From Shewanella halifaxensis HAW-EB4 (GTDB lineage: Bacteria > Pseudomonadota > Gammaproteobacteria > Enterobacterales > Shewanellaceae), in NCBI RefSeq assembly GCF_000019185.1, contig NC_010334.1, positions 434,001-498,000 of the forward strand: a stretch of DNA of 64,000 nt, read 5' to 3'. How positions within the stretch are numbered: position 1 is the first letter of the stretch; every line of letters begins with the position of its first letter. Of the stretch, positions 46,682 to 55,236 are shown in pieces. The position numbers and the translations under genes are program-made. The notes under the pieces were generated by a model, which saw only the letters and a program-made list of their open reading frames with translations, had not been told where the DNA came from and did not search any database.

Positions 46682-48274
46682 TTATTTCTCAGAACAGTCA
46701 TCAAACTTGTGGTTTGACAGGAATTTCTTTAGGCCGTACATACACAGCATCAGTACCACTACGAACGGAGCCGCAGTTAGGGTTACCGCTGTTTTCAAGG
46801 TATCTAGTGATGCATTGATATACAGCATCGCTAGCGGTAGTAGACTTAGCATCACACACCAGAACACGCGTAGTTCACGAGTCGGATCTTGACCTTGCTT
46901 AAGGTTCTTAGTACTTACCGCCGCTACGGTGAACGCAGTCGCATCTAAGTGAGAAGCTAGGAACAGCATCATTAGTACGAAGTAGAATACTGACAAGATG
47001 GTACCGAATGGCAGGTTAGCAATTAACTGGGCCACTGCGATGTCACCAGTAGCGCTGTTTAGTAGAGCTGGGGCATTCACCACGCCGTCTACCATTGCGT
47101 CAACTGAGTAGCCAGTTAGGGCGCCGAAGAAGAACCAACAACCACCACAGCCACCTGCGATAAGACCCAATACGACTTGACGGATAGTACGACCCTTAGA
47201 GATACGGGTTACGAAAATCGCTACCGCTGGCGTGTAGGTGAACCAGTATAACCAGTAGAACACAGTCCAATCTTTGTTGAAGGTGCCATCATTTGTCGCG
47301 TCAGTGAACAGGCTCATCTCAACGAAGTTGCTCAGGGTCAGACCCAAAGAGTTCACAAAGAAATCAACGATAAAGCCTGTGTCACCCAATACTAGTACAA
47401 ACACAGCAAACACAAAGCACATACCACAAGCGGCATGAGCGATTTTTTGCAGACCTTCAGCAATACCGATGTAAGAGCTTAGGGTAAAGGTTAGGGTGAT
47501 CAGTGCTAGCAGGATAGCCTTAATTGCGAAGGTATTTTCCATGCCGAACAGTTCAGCGAAACCAGTAGAAACTGTGTTTACGGTAACTGTTGTCGTTAGG
47601 ATTAGACCGCCAAATGTCGCGAATAGGAAAATAAGATCCAAAGAGCGACCCATAACACGGCTAGCAGTGCTGTCTTCTTTCATGCCAAGGATAGATACCA
47701 TTAGCGATGACAGGTTAAGACCTTTAGCACGGTTAACGTGGAAGTGGTACGCCATAGTGATAGACGCTAGACCGTAGATAGCCCAAGGCGTAATACCCCA
47801 GTGGAACATCACGTAAGACAAGCTAGTACGCAGCGCTTCGTTGCTCTGTCCTTCAATGTTTAGACCAATACCGTTGTAGTAGTAAGCCCACTCCATGAAC
47901 GCCCAGTACATAGTGGCTGAACCTAAACCGGCACAGATAAACATGAACAACCAGCTCATGTTGCTGTATTCAGGTTGGCCTTCGCCCAGCTTAATGGTGC
48001 CGTAACGGCTTACTGCGATGTACAACATGGTGCACACAGATGCAAAGGCAAACAGCTGGATGAAAGAACCAAATGTATTGGTTAATGCAGCAAAGGCGGT
48101 TTTACCAGCAGCTTGTACTTGATCTGGGTTAAAGATCAGCATCATTACAACAGCAAATACAACAGCCAAACTCACTGAGATCAGCAGTTTGTCGTTTTGA
48201 ACTTTATCATTTTGAACTGGGGATTGCTGAGTAACAGTTTCGTCTGTCACGGGGGTCGTTGTTATATCAGTCAC
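46682..48274 (-). CDS. BCCT family transporter
   Basis: Sodium- or proton-coupled transporter of 530 residues with twelve membrane helices. The family segments CAGLGSATMYWAFMEWAYYY and HWGITPWAIYGLASITMAYH are present, along with the conserved Trp-rich FYWLYWFTYTPAVAIF. BCCT proteins carry quaternary ammonium or sulfonium compounds such as betaine, carnitine, choline or DMSP. I chose GTG at 48274 because AAGGAT lies 7 nt upstream; the 18-codon longer frame lacks support. It is the first gene of an operon with the enolase-family enzyme. Confidence 0.85.
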   Translation of the reverse strand: MTDITTTPVTDETVTQQSPVQNDKVQNDKLLISVSLAVVFAVVMMLIFNPDQVQAAGKTAFAALTNTFGSFIQLFAFASVCTMLYIAVSRYGTIKLGEGQPEYSNMSWLFMFICAGLGSATMYWAFMEWAYYYNGIGLNIEGQSNEALRTSLSYVMFHWGITPWAIYGLASITMAYHFHVNRAKGLNLSSLMVSILGMKEDSTASRVMGRSLDLIFLFATFGGLILTTTVTVNTVSTGFAELFGMENTFAIKAILLALITLTFTLSSYIGIAEGLQKIAHAACGMCFVFAVFVLVLGDTGFIVDFFVNSLGLTLSNFVEMSLFTDATNDGTFNKDWTVFYWLYWFTYTPAVAIFVTRISKGRTIRQVVLGLIAGGCGGCWFFFGALTGYSVDAMVDGVVNAPALLNSATGDIAVAQLIANLPFGTILSVFYFVLMMLFLASHLDATAFTVAAVSTKNLKQGQDPTRELRVFWCVMLSLLPLAMLYINASLDTLKTAVTLTAAPFVVVLMLCMYGLKKFLSNHKFDDCSEK

Positions 48275-48392
48275 AACTACATCCTTACAAAAGTAGTAAT
48301 GCGGCTTACGGTTGAGTGTAAGCCACACCGGGGAATTTTATTCGGGCGGATTTTGAGCGAAGTAGGCGCTGAGTGACAACAATAAAAGCTTA

Positions 48393-48408
48393 TTTAGTCA
48401 TTACTAAA
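48393..48408. promoter_or_regulatory. Palindrome TTTAGT-CATT-ACTAAA, candidate LysR/GntR operator
   Basis: A 6-bp perfect inverted repeat around CATT, 118 bp upstream of the BCCT start. Its core TAGTCATTA recurs upstream of the LysR gene (50329) and the GntR gene (51319). Confidence 0.45.
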
Positions 48409-48666
48409 TGTAATAGTAAGAACTGGGTCACATATACGCTTTTGTTACTGTGACTGCTGAATCGCCTAGGTAAATGTAGTCTTTACTGAGGTCAAGTAGG
48501 AGCAGTGTAATGACTGTTGCTAGCATGTTTTCTTTGGTGACTCATTGTGTGGATGGCTTTGCCGCTTTGATGCAAAAGTCATGGTTTGCTGGTGGTAGTT
48601 TGACTAAAAACTTGAGCTGCTAACTAGCTAAGCCCGCATTGCTATTAGCAAACGAGATACATCGCA

Positions 48667-48688
48667 AAATGGACGTTACATCACATTT
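48667..48688. promoter_or_regulatory. Candidate CRP site upstream of the UxaA-like operon
   Basis: The 22 bases match the CRP consensus (AAATGTGA-N6-TCACATTT) at 16 positions by my count, with a full right half TCACATTT and a weak left half. It lies 109 bp upstream of the dehydratase small-subunit ATG. Confidence 0.4.
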
Positions 48689-48796
48689 CATAAAAAACAC
48701 TCAAATTGGCGTCACTATGGCGTCAAATTCTGCTTTAACTCAGCAGAAAAACTGACTATATTGTCGGATTGTCCTACAATCCTGTTTTTAACTCGT

Positions 48797-49132
48797 ATGA
48801 AAAAAGCAATTCAACTCGATCCTGTCGACAATGTAGCCACGCTACTTGTTGATGCTGTTAAAGGCGATGAGATAGAAATTATCTCAACCAATAACCAAGT
48901 CATTGATGTGGTGACCTGCCTTCAAGGCATTACTTTTGGTAATAAGGTGGCATTAACCGATATCGCCGACCAGCAGCTTATTACTAAAGCGGGTTACCCA
49001 GTAGGCGTTGCGATTATGGCCATCCCTCGTGGTGAATTAGCCCATGTGCAAAATGTGCGCAGCCAACGCTTAGATATTCCAGACAATATCATTGAAGAAA
49101 TTATTAAACAGATGCGGATTGAGCAAGCATGA
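48797..49132 (+). CDS. UxaA-family dehydratase small (SAF domain) subunit
   Basis: Protein of 111 residues corresponding to the N-terminal SAF domain of altronate/galactarate-type dehydratases and the small subunit of sulfolactate lyase SuyA. Residues QLDPVDNVATLL and the stretch GNKVALTDIADQQLITKAGYPVG with the conserved HK-like position replaced by TK fit the family. The ATG at 48797 has no strong binding site; an in-frame TTG at 48761 would add 12 residues. Its end overlaps the large-subunit start by 4 nt (ATGA), so they form one enzyme. Confidence 0.75.
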   Translation: MKKAIQLDPVDNVATLLVDAVKGDEIEIISTNNQVIDVVTCLQGITFGNKVALTDIADQQLITKAGYPVGVAIMAIPRGELAHVQNVRSQRLDIPDNIIEEIIKQMRIEQA

Positions 49133-50310
49133 TGAGTAGCTTTATTGGTTTTGGCCGTGCAGATGGCAGTGTGGGTATTCGTAACCATGTATTGATTATG
49201 GCGGTGGATGAGTGTTGTGACGGCATCGCCCGTGCTATTGCCGACAGTATTGATAATGGAATCGTAGTGACCAACTACAACACCTGTATGTATGGTGGTA
49301 ACGAAGAGATGATCAACACCATGGTACATACGGGCAATAACCCGAACGTGGCCGGGGTACTCGTGTTAGCAATGGGTTGTGGCAGTATTGATCCTGAAAT
49401 TGTAGCTGCGCCTATCCGCGTTAGCGGTCGTCCTGCTTTTTCACTGGTGTGTATGAAGCAACAAGGTACGCGCGCAACCATTACCCAAGGTAAGGCGTTG
49501 GCGCAAGAGCTACAGCAAGTTGCACAAGCCGCGCCTCGAATTGAAACGCCCATTTCTAAGCTAGTGATAGGGGTGAAATGTGGCGGTTCAGATACCAGCT
49601 CAGGCATCGCCTCTAATCCAAGCGTTGGCCGCGCAGTCGATAAGTTAGTCGATCTTGGCGCAACCGCGATTGCCGGTGAATTGATTGAATTAGTCGGCTG
49701 TGAAACTATTTTACGTCAGCGCGCGGTATCGCCAGAGGTTGCTGACAAACTAGAGCGCTTAATTCATGAAGAAGAAGCGCGCTGGCACGTAGATGGCGCA
49801 GAAGTGGAAACCATGAGCATTGGTAATAGTGTTGGTGGCTTAACCACACTAGAGGAAAAGTCTTTTGGTGCGCTGAGTAAAACTGGCACTCGTCCCATTC
49901 AAGATGTATTGCAGATAAATCATCTGGTACATGAAAAGCCCAAGGCTGCAGGTTTCTACCTATCGGAAGCCACTCATCTATGTGGTAGTGCCGGTATGCA
50001 TTTTGCCTCACTGGGCGCGCATCTGATTCTATGGACCACGGGCGGGGCAGGCTTTAATAACCCAATCGTTCCTGTTATTCGTATCAGTGGTAACCAATAT
50101 CTGCTAAATGAGGATATTGATATCGACGCTTCTGGTATTATGCGAGCCGAAGAAGGCGTGGAAAGTGTCGCTGAGCGTATCGTTGCCAAAGTTGGCACTG
50201 TTGCTCAAGGCGGGCAGACTAACATTGAAGAGATTGGTTATAGCTACTGCAGCTTGTACCAGAAAGACCAACGCTTAGAGACTTTGCTGCGCTTTAAGCC
50301 CGGCTGCTAA
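49129..50310 (+). CDS. UxaA/SuyB-family dehydratase large subunit
   Basis: Protein of 393 residues matching the C-terminal catalytic part of altronate and galactarate dehydratases and sulfolactate lyase SuyB. The start GFGRADGSVGIRNHVLI is a family signature, and KCGGSDTSSGIASNPSVG near residue 148 and GAGFNNPIVPVI near 305 are in the active-site region; conserved Cys residues may bind iron. It probably removes water (or sulfite) from a hydroxy acid. Split into two genes as in SuyAB. The substrate probably comes through the BCCT transporter and the enolase-family enzyme, but this is inferred. Confidence 0.82.
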   Translation: MMSSFIGFGRADGSVGIRNHVLIMAVDECCDGIARAIADSIDNGIVVTNYNTCMYGGNEEMINTMVHTGNNPNVAGVLVLAMGCGSIDPEIVAAPIRVSGRPAFSLVCMKQQGTRATITQGKALAQELQQVAQAAPRIETPISKLVIGVKCGGSDTSSGIASNPSVGRAVDKLVDLGATAIAGELIELVGCETILRQRAVSPEVADKLERLIHEEEARWHVDGAEVETMSIGNSVGGLTTLEEKSFGALSKTGTRPIQDVLQINHLVHEKPKAAGFYLSEATHLCGSAGMHFASLGAHLILWTTGGAGFNNPIVPVIRISGNQYLLNEDIDIDASGIMRAEEGVESVAERIVAKVGTVAQGGQTNIEEIGYSYCSLYQKDQRLETLLRFKPGC

Positions 50311-50347
50311 ATGTTTAACCATTAGATTTAGTCATTAATAATGCAAT

Positions 50348-50377
50348 GCCCTTGCTACACATAGTTGTAGCCGGGGC
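50348..50377 (+). terminator. Weak hairpin after the dehydratase gene
   Basis: Stem GCTACA / TGTAGC extended by GCCC / GGGC with one bulged C. Only a short TTATT follows, so termination may be partial, letting some transcripts enter the LysR gene. Confidence 0.4.
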
Positions 50378-50395
50378 TTATTATCGCAGGATGTT

Positions 50396-51298
50396 ATGAA
50401 TACAACTCAAGTTAGTCCAAGTGCCCGCTTACCGCAGTTATCTTGGTTTATGGCATTCAAAGCGGTAGCTGATAAACAAAGTTTTACCGAGGCCAGCCGT
50501 GAGCTATGTCTGACTCAATCCGCCATCAGTCAACAAGTGGCTAAGCTTGAAGCTGTGCTGCGTACCAAGCTGTTCTATCGTGGTGGGCGTCAAATTCAAC
50601 TGACCGAAGATGGTCAGCGATTACTGTTACAGATCAATCAACCGATTCAAGAGTTAATGGGTGTCGTTGATGGCTTTCATCATGATGCCGAGCATTACAC
50701 GCTACATATTGAGATGGAGCCAGTGTTTAGCCGCCAAGTGATTAGCAAATTATTACCCAAGTTTTTGGCTAAATACCCTAAGCTATTGGTCGGGCAGATG
50801 CTCACTACCAATCATTTCGATTTTTTACCACAAACTGAGTTGGCGATAAAGTGGGGCGACGGTGAGTGGGAAGGTTTTGACTCGCAGTTTTTGTGCAGCT
50901 TGGATTATGTGCCTGTTTGCTCTCCTGAGTACCTAAAACGCAAACCTTTAACTGTGCCAGCAGACTTAGCCAATGCCAACATTATCCATGACCGAGACAA
51001 CTTCGATTGGAAGTATTGGCTTAATTATTATCCTGTCGCAAAACTAGAGCTGCAAAAGTGCCATTACGCCAGTGAAAGCCAAGTGGTGATGTCGCTAGCC
51101 ATGAGTGGCTTAGGCGTTGCCGTATGTGCTTATCAGCAGATCCAGGAGCAGTTAGCCGATGGGAGTTTGGTGATGCCGTTTCCAGAGTTAAAGGTGCGCC
51201 ATCAGCGCGCATATTATATTTTAACCCGTAAGAATAAGTCGTTATCGCCACAAGCCACTAGCTTTATGCAATTTGTCAGAGAAGCCATGCTGACTTAG
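50396..51298 (+). CDS. LysR-family transcriptional regulator (GcvA-like)
   Basis: Regulator of 300 residues with an N-terminal winged helix-turn-helix (about 13-72; SFTEASRELCLTQSAISQQ) and a C-terminal substrate-binding domain. The opening LPQLSWFMAFKAVADKQSFT is like the GcvA subgroup. AGGA precedes the ATG. It lies 85 bp after the UxaA-like gene and is a strong candidate for local control of the BCCT/enolase/UxaA genes. The inducer is unknown. Confidence 0.88.
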   Translation: MNTTQVSPSARLPQLSWFMAFKAVADKQSFTEASRELCLTQSAISQQVAKLEAVLRTKLFYRGGRQIQLTEDGQRLLLQINQPIQELMGVVDGFHHDAEHYTLHIEMEPVFSRQVISKLLPKFLAKYPKLLVGQMLTTNHFDFLPQTELAIKWGDGEWEGFDSQFLCSLDYVPVCSPEYLKRKPLTVPADLANANIIHDRDNFDWKYWLNYYPVAKLELQKCHYASESQVVMSLAMSGLGVAVCAYQQIQEQLADGSLVMPFPELKVRHQRAYYILTRKNKSLSPQATSFMQFVREAMLT

Positions 51299-51399
51299 AT
51301 GCTACGAGGCTAGTGTTATAGTCATTATGTAAGACGTTACCTTGCTTGTTAATCTATTAACATCATATGCATCAACTATTTGAGCCATCAGTAAACGAT

Positions 51400-52035
51400 A
51401 TGAAAATCACTAAAGAAAGTTTGGAGTCTCAAGCCGTCCGTTATCTGCGAACCCATATTTTGGAAGGTCACATCAAGTTAGGCGAAAAGCTGGTGGAAAG
51501 TGCGTTAGCCAAGCAGCTAGAGCTATCGCGCAGCACAGTGCGTATGGCCCTGAACTCGTTAGTGAACGAAGGCTTAGTGATCCAAAAGCCTTATTCAGGC
51601 TGGCAAGTGGTTGAGATTAATCAGCAGGATCTGTGGGAGCTATACCATTTGCGGGTAGCCCTAGAGAGCGAAGCGGCTGCAATGGCCGCAAAGTGGGCAA
51701 GCTGTGATGATAAAGCGCTTTTAGCCGATTTTTTTCAAGAGTACCAATTGCTGTGTTTACAACACAGTGGTGACACCCGCCGCATTAGCGAAATGGATTG
51801 GCAACTACACCAGATGATAATTGAAATGTGTGGCAGTGAGCGCATGCAAAGCCAATATAAGCAGATTTTATATCCGTTGCAGGCCTACATTGCGCTTACC
51901 CATCAAGATTATGACCTGTCTGATAGTGCTTCTAGCCATCAAGCATTGGTGCAAGCCATCTGTGCCGGCGACGCTGAAACTGCAGCCCAGCAAGCAAGGG
52001 CCAATATCACACCGATGACGCGTAGCGCTGATTAG
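51400..52035 (+). CDS. GntR-family (FCD) transcriptional regulator
   Basis: Regulator of 211 residues with an N-terminal winged helix (LGEKLVESALAKQLELSRSTVRMALNSL) and a C-terminal all-helical FCD ligand domain; HQM near residue 135 and SSH near 180 give His candidates for metal binding. Such regulators commonly repress sugar-acid or organic-acid catabolism. I chose the ATG at 51400 (MKITKESL) over 51367; binding sites are weak for both. It is the last gene of the locus and probably the main repressor. Confidence 0.82.
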   Translation: MKITKESLESQAVRYLRTHILEGHIKLGEKLVESALAKQLELSRSTVRMALNSLVNEGLVIQKPYSGWQVVEINQQDLWELYHLRVALESEAAAMAAKWASCDDKALLADFFQEYQLLCLQHSGDTRRISEMDWQLHQMIIEMCGSERMQSQYKQILYPLQAYIALTHQDYDLSDSASSHQALVQAICAGDAETAAQQARANITPMTRSAD

Positions 52036-52094
52036 TTACAAGCAGATAGAGTAACCTTGTCTGCTTCAATTTAGCGCTATAGTCGTTTTTAGTC

Positions 52095-52118
52095 GCACCA
52101 CGTTTAGCAACGTGGTGC
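52095..52118. terminator. Strong hairpin between convergent GntR and ammonium transporter genes
   Basis: Perfect 10-bp stem GCACCACGTT / AACGTGGTGC with TAGC loop, between the two stops. No T-tract on either side, so a classic terminator is not certain. Confidence 0.45.
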
Positions 52119-52131
52119 TATATGTAGGTAT

Positions 52132-53418
52132 TTACTTTGTGTGCTTATCTTCGGGACGCTCCTGCTGTTTTGTTTGTGTGGCTTGGCTCACTGGTTTAGC
52201 GTCATCTCGGGAGTACGCATTAGAGCCTAATTCAGCATAGTCCAGCCCACTTTCTTGAATGTCATCAGGCACCTTAAGGCTACCATTCCTGTCGATAATT
52301 TTTAGGATGAGAGTTGTGATAAACCACGAGTAGATCGCGACAACAACAACGGCAACAAGTTGAATTAAAAACTGAGATGCCCCCGCTTGAACTTCATCTA
52401 TAGCATCGCTTGCGAGTAGCCCGACGAGTAATGAGCCTAATATGCCACCGACACCATGAGCTCGCCAAACTTCAAGCGCATCGTCGACTCCCAGTTTTTT
52501 TTGAATCGCTTTGGCAAAATAGCAAGCTGTAGCGCCGATTAGGCCAATAAAAATAGCTGAAGCGGGCTCTACGTATCCCGCTGCAGGAGTAATTGTTGCT
52601 AACCCCGCTACCGCGCCTACCAAGGTGCCTGAAAAAGAGGGGCGGCCGTTTTCGCGCCACTCCCAAAACATCCACATTAACATTGCGGTCGAACCAGCAA
52701 GAGTGGTGTTAGTAAAGGCATATGCGGCTAATTGATTGGCAGCGTATGCGCCGCCTGAGTTGAACCCAAACCAACCAAACCAGAGTAACCCTGCGCCAAT
52801 AGCCACTAAGGGTAAGCTCGCTGCGGACTCGGTTTCGCCAAGGCGGGTACTCCTTCGTTTACCAACGTAAACGGCTGCCGCTAAGGCAGACATACCCGCT
52901 GTGGTGTGTACTACAATGCCCCCTGCAAAATCTACAGCCCCAATAGTGCTTAAAAAGCCTCCGCCCCACATCCAATGTGCCACAGGAATATAAACCAGCA
53001 GAGACCAAAGGATGATGAATTTTAAATAGGCTGGAAACTGCAATCGCCCGGCAAATGCACCAGTCATTAGCGCTGGAGTGATAATAGCGAACATCATTTG
53101 GTAGGCAAAAAAGATGATGAAAGGAATACTCGATGCATAATGCTCATTGGGAACGGCGCCAATATGATACATTCCAAAATATTGGCTGAGTGAACCAATA
53201 ACGCCAGCAATATCATCGCCAAAGGCTAGGCTAAACCCGCCAAAAACCCAAATAATTGCGATAACACCCATACAGATAAAATTCTGCAACATAATAGTTA
53301 GCATATTACGTTCGCGTACTAATCCCCCATAAAACAGGGCAAGCCCCGGAGTCATTAACAGCACAAGCGCGGTGCACAAAAGCATAAATGCAGTATCACC
53401 AGTATTTAAAATACTCAT
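52132..53418 (-). CDS. amt: Ammonium transporter (Amt family)
   Basis: Inner-membrane channel of 428 residues with eleven membrane helices that takes up ammonium. Family segments are clear: DTAFMLLCTALVLLMTPGLA at the start, FGGFSLAFGDD, GGIVVHTTAGMSALAAAVYVG with the first pore His, and VWRAHGVGGILGSLLVGLLA with the second. The C-terminal tail is cytoplasmic. No glnK/PII gene is adjacent, so it is regulated elsewhere. It points toward the GntR gene. Confidence 0.92.
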   Translation of the reverse strand: MSILNTGDTAFMLLCTALVLLMTPGLALFYGGLVRERNMLTIMLQNFICMGVIAIIWVFGGFSLAFGDDIAGVIGSLSQYFGMYHIGAVPNEHYASSIPFIIFFAYQMMFAIITPALMTGAFAGRLQFPAYLKFIILWSLLVYIPVAHWMWGGGFLSTIGAVDFAGGIVVHTTAGMSALAAAVYVGKRRSTRLGETESAASLPLVAIGAGLLWFGWFGFNSGGAYAANQLAAYAFTNTTLAGSTAMLMWMFWEWRENGRPSFSGTLVGAVAGLATITPAAGYVEPASAIFIGLIGATACYFAKAIQKKLGVDDALEVWRAHGVGGILGSLLVGLLASDAIDEVQAGASQFLIQLVAVVVVAIYSWFITTLILKIIDRNGSLKVPDDIQESGLDYAELGSNAYSRDDAKPVSQATQTKQQERPEDKHTK

Positions 53419-53643
53419 TAAGCATCCTTAAATAAAATGGATAGATTAAGGCTACATACTGCAGAGCCAGTGTGATTTAAGTTTAGCTACTGGATTGTTC
53501 GCTGCTGAAGTTTTTGCGGGAAACACCGTGGGGTCGATAGTTTGTGTGCCGGTTAATTCATTGATACGGGAGGGCTAGGTGAGCTAAGAAGTAATTAAGT
53601 CGGTAGGCAGGCTGTTAGGCGGCAAGTAGTTGAGGTTAACAAA

Positions 53644-53679
53644 AGGCCCATGTGACATTCTAAGTGTCAGCATGGGCCT
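53644..53679 (-). terminator. Rho-independent terminator after the nucleoside transporter gene
   Basis: Stem AGGCCCATG / CATGGGCCT with an inner GACA/TGTC pairing, followed on the minus strand by TTTTG. 32 bp after the stop. Confidence 0.8.
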
Positions 53680-53710
53680 GTGCTTTAAGTCATCACTGAC
53701 AATATACTGA

Positions 53711-54979
53711 TTAAGCGAGACTCATAAACAAGCCGGCAATCGTTGCCGCCATAAGGTTTGATAGTACACCTGCAAGTAGTGCTTTTAAGCCCAGTGATGC
53801 AATTTCAGAGCGGCGTTCTGGCACTAAGCCACCAATACCCGCAATCGCAATCGCCACCGTACCTAAGTTAGCAAAGCCGCAAAGTGCAAACGATAGAATC
53901 ACTTGTGTGCGCTCAGACATAGGCATGCCTGTTGCCTCAACAATCGCATCACCGCTTAGGTATGGCGCTAAGTTGATATAAGCAAAGAACTCATTGATAA
54001 CAATCTTCTGGCCGATGAACGAACCCGCTAATAGCGCTTCATCCCAAGCAATACCCATTAGCCATGCAATAGGCGCAAACAGATAACCTAAAATCAGCTG
54101 TAAGCTTAAGCCTTCAAAACCAAACCAGTTGCCAATGCCACCTAGCATGCCATTCATTAGCGCCACTAAGCTGACAAAGGCAAACAGCATCGCGCCCACA
54201 GCCATGGCTAACGATAGGCCATTCATGGTGCCTGTTGTAGCAGCGTCAATAATATTCGCTGGTGGATTCTCTTCTACAACCGTTAGGTCTTGGTCGTTTA
54301 CTTTCTCTGTTTGCGGGATCAATAGCTTAGCAAACAGTAAACCGCCGGGAGCCGCCATAAACGAGGCTGCGAGCAGATATTCCATCTTAATGCCTAACTG
54401 GGCATAACCCGCTAGCATGGTGCCAGCAATCGAGGCTAAACCACCACACATAACCGCAAACAGCTCAGCACGGCTCATCTTAGGAATATAAGGTTTAATT
54501 AGCAGTGGCGCTTCAGTCACACCTAAGAAAATATTGGCACTGGCAGACATAGATTCCGCTTTGCTGGTATTAAGGATTTTTTGCAGTGCGCCACCGACGA
54601 TGCGAACCACCCATTGCATAATGCCTAGGTAATACAGAATCGCCGAAATTGCCGAGAAAAACACGATGATGGGCAGAACTTTAAAGGCGATAACGAAGCC
54701 GCCTGGGCCAAACAGTTCATACATTTTATCGCTAACAAGGCCGCCAAACATAAACGACATGCCTTCGTTGCTGTAACCAATCACGGTCGAAACCGCTTCA
54801 GCCATATTAAAAATAACGGCTTGGCCGAACGATGAATAGATGACAAACGCACCCATAACAAGTTGCAGTAAAAACGCCAAACCAACCGTGCGGTAGTTAA
54901 TGGCTTTACGGTTTTCAGACGCCAGAAAAGCCACTGCAAGTAGGGTGATGATGCCAACAATACTGATTAAAATTTGCAT
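53711..54979 (-). CDS. NupC-type concentrative nucleoside transporter
   Basis: CNT-family transporter of 422 residues, slightly longer than E. coli NupC. FGGLVSDKMYELFGPGGFV and NIFLGVTEAPLLIKPYI are the family's conserved segments (hairpin 1 and the substrate site with G-x-T-E-A-P), and FAYINLAPYL with SFALCGFANLGTVAI is typical of the second half. It imports nucleosides with sodium or protons. The nucleosidase gene lies 251 bp upstream on the same strand, which fits uptake followed by cleavage of nucleosides. Confidence 0.9.
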   Translation of the reverse strand: MQILISIVGIITLLAVAFLASENRKAINYRTVGLAFLLQLVMGAFVIYSSFGQAVIFNMAEAVSTVIGYSNEGMSFMFGGLVSDKMYELFGPGGFVIAFKVLPIIVFFSAISAILYYLGIMQWVVRIVGGALQKILNTSKAESMSASANIFLGVTEAPLLIKPYIPKMSRAELFAVMCGGLASIAGTMLAGYAQLGIKMEYLLAASFMAAPGGLLFAKLLIPQTEKVNDQDLTVVEENPPANIIDAATTGTMNGLSLAMAVGAMLFAFVSLVALMNGMLGGIGNWFGFEGLSLQLILGYLFAPIAWLMGIAWDEALLAGSFIGQKIVINEFFAYINLAPYLSGDAIVEATGMPMSERTQVILSFALCGFANLGTVAIAIAGIGGLVPERRSEIASLGLKALLAGVLSNLMAATIAGLFMSLA

Positions 54980-55184
54980 TTATTTTGTCTATTACTAAAT
55001 AAGTTAATAACTTAAATAAGTTGAAGTAACGGGGAGGCTAATGTTCTCCCCCCGATGTTTAAATCAATGGTTAAAGCAATCTTTAAAGCGGTTAGGCGTT
55101 AAATTAGCGTTTTAAAAGCGAGCGAAAGCGGGCGGGAATACGATTGTTATTCCCGTCACTCATCCTGTCGCTTAGGTGCTTTGT

Positions 55185-55236
55185 AAAACGGCTAGTAAAA
55201 CCAGAGCTAAAACCAGAGTTAAAACTGGCTTTAAAA
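55185..55236. repeat. 12-bp tandem repeats at the 3' end of the nucleosidase gene
   Basis: Four successive 12-mers beginning AAAAC (AAAACGGCTAGT, AAAACCAGAGCT, AAAACCAGAGTT, AAAACTGGCTTT), and then a diverged start at AAAAGG. They run across the stop codon of the nucleosidase gene at 55231. Confidence 0.7.

Larger units (their letters stand above)
48275..48796. other. Divergent regulatory region between BCCT and UxaA-like operons
   Basis: About 520 bp without a gene. It should contain divergent promoters. Two candidate protein sites are listed separately: a palindrome TTTAGT-CATT-ACTAAA at 48393 and a CRP-like site at 48667. I see no other coding signal or repeat. Confidence 0.55.
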
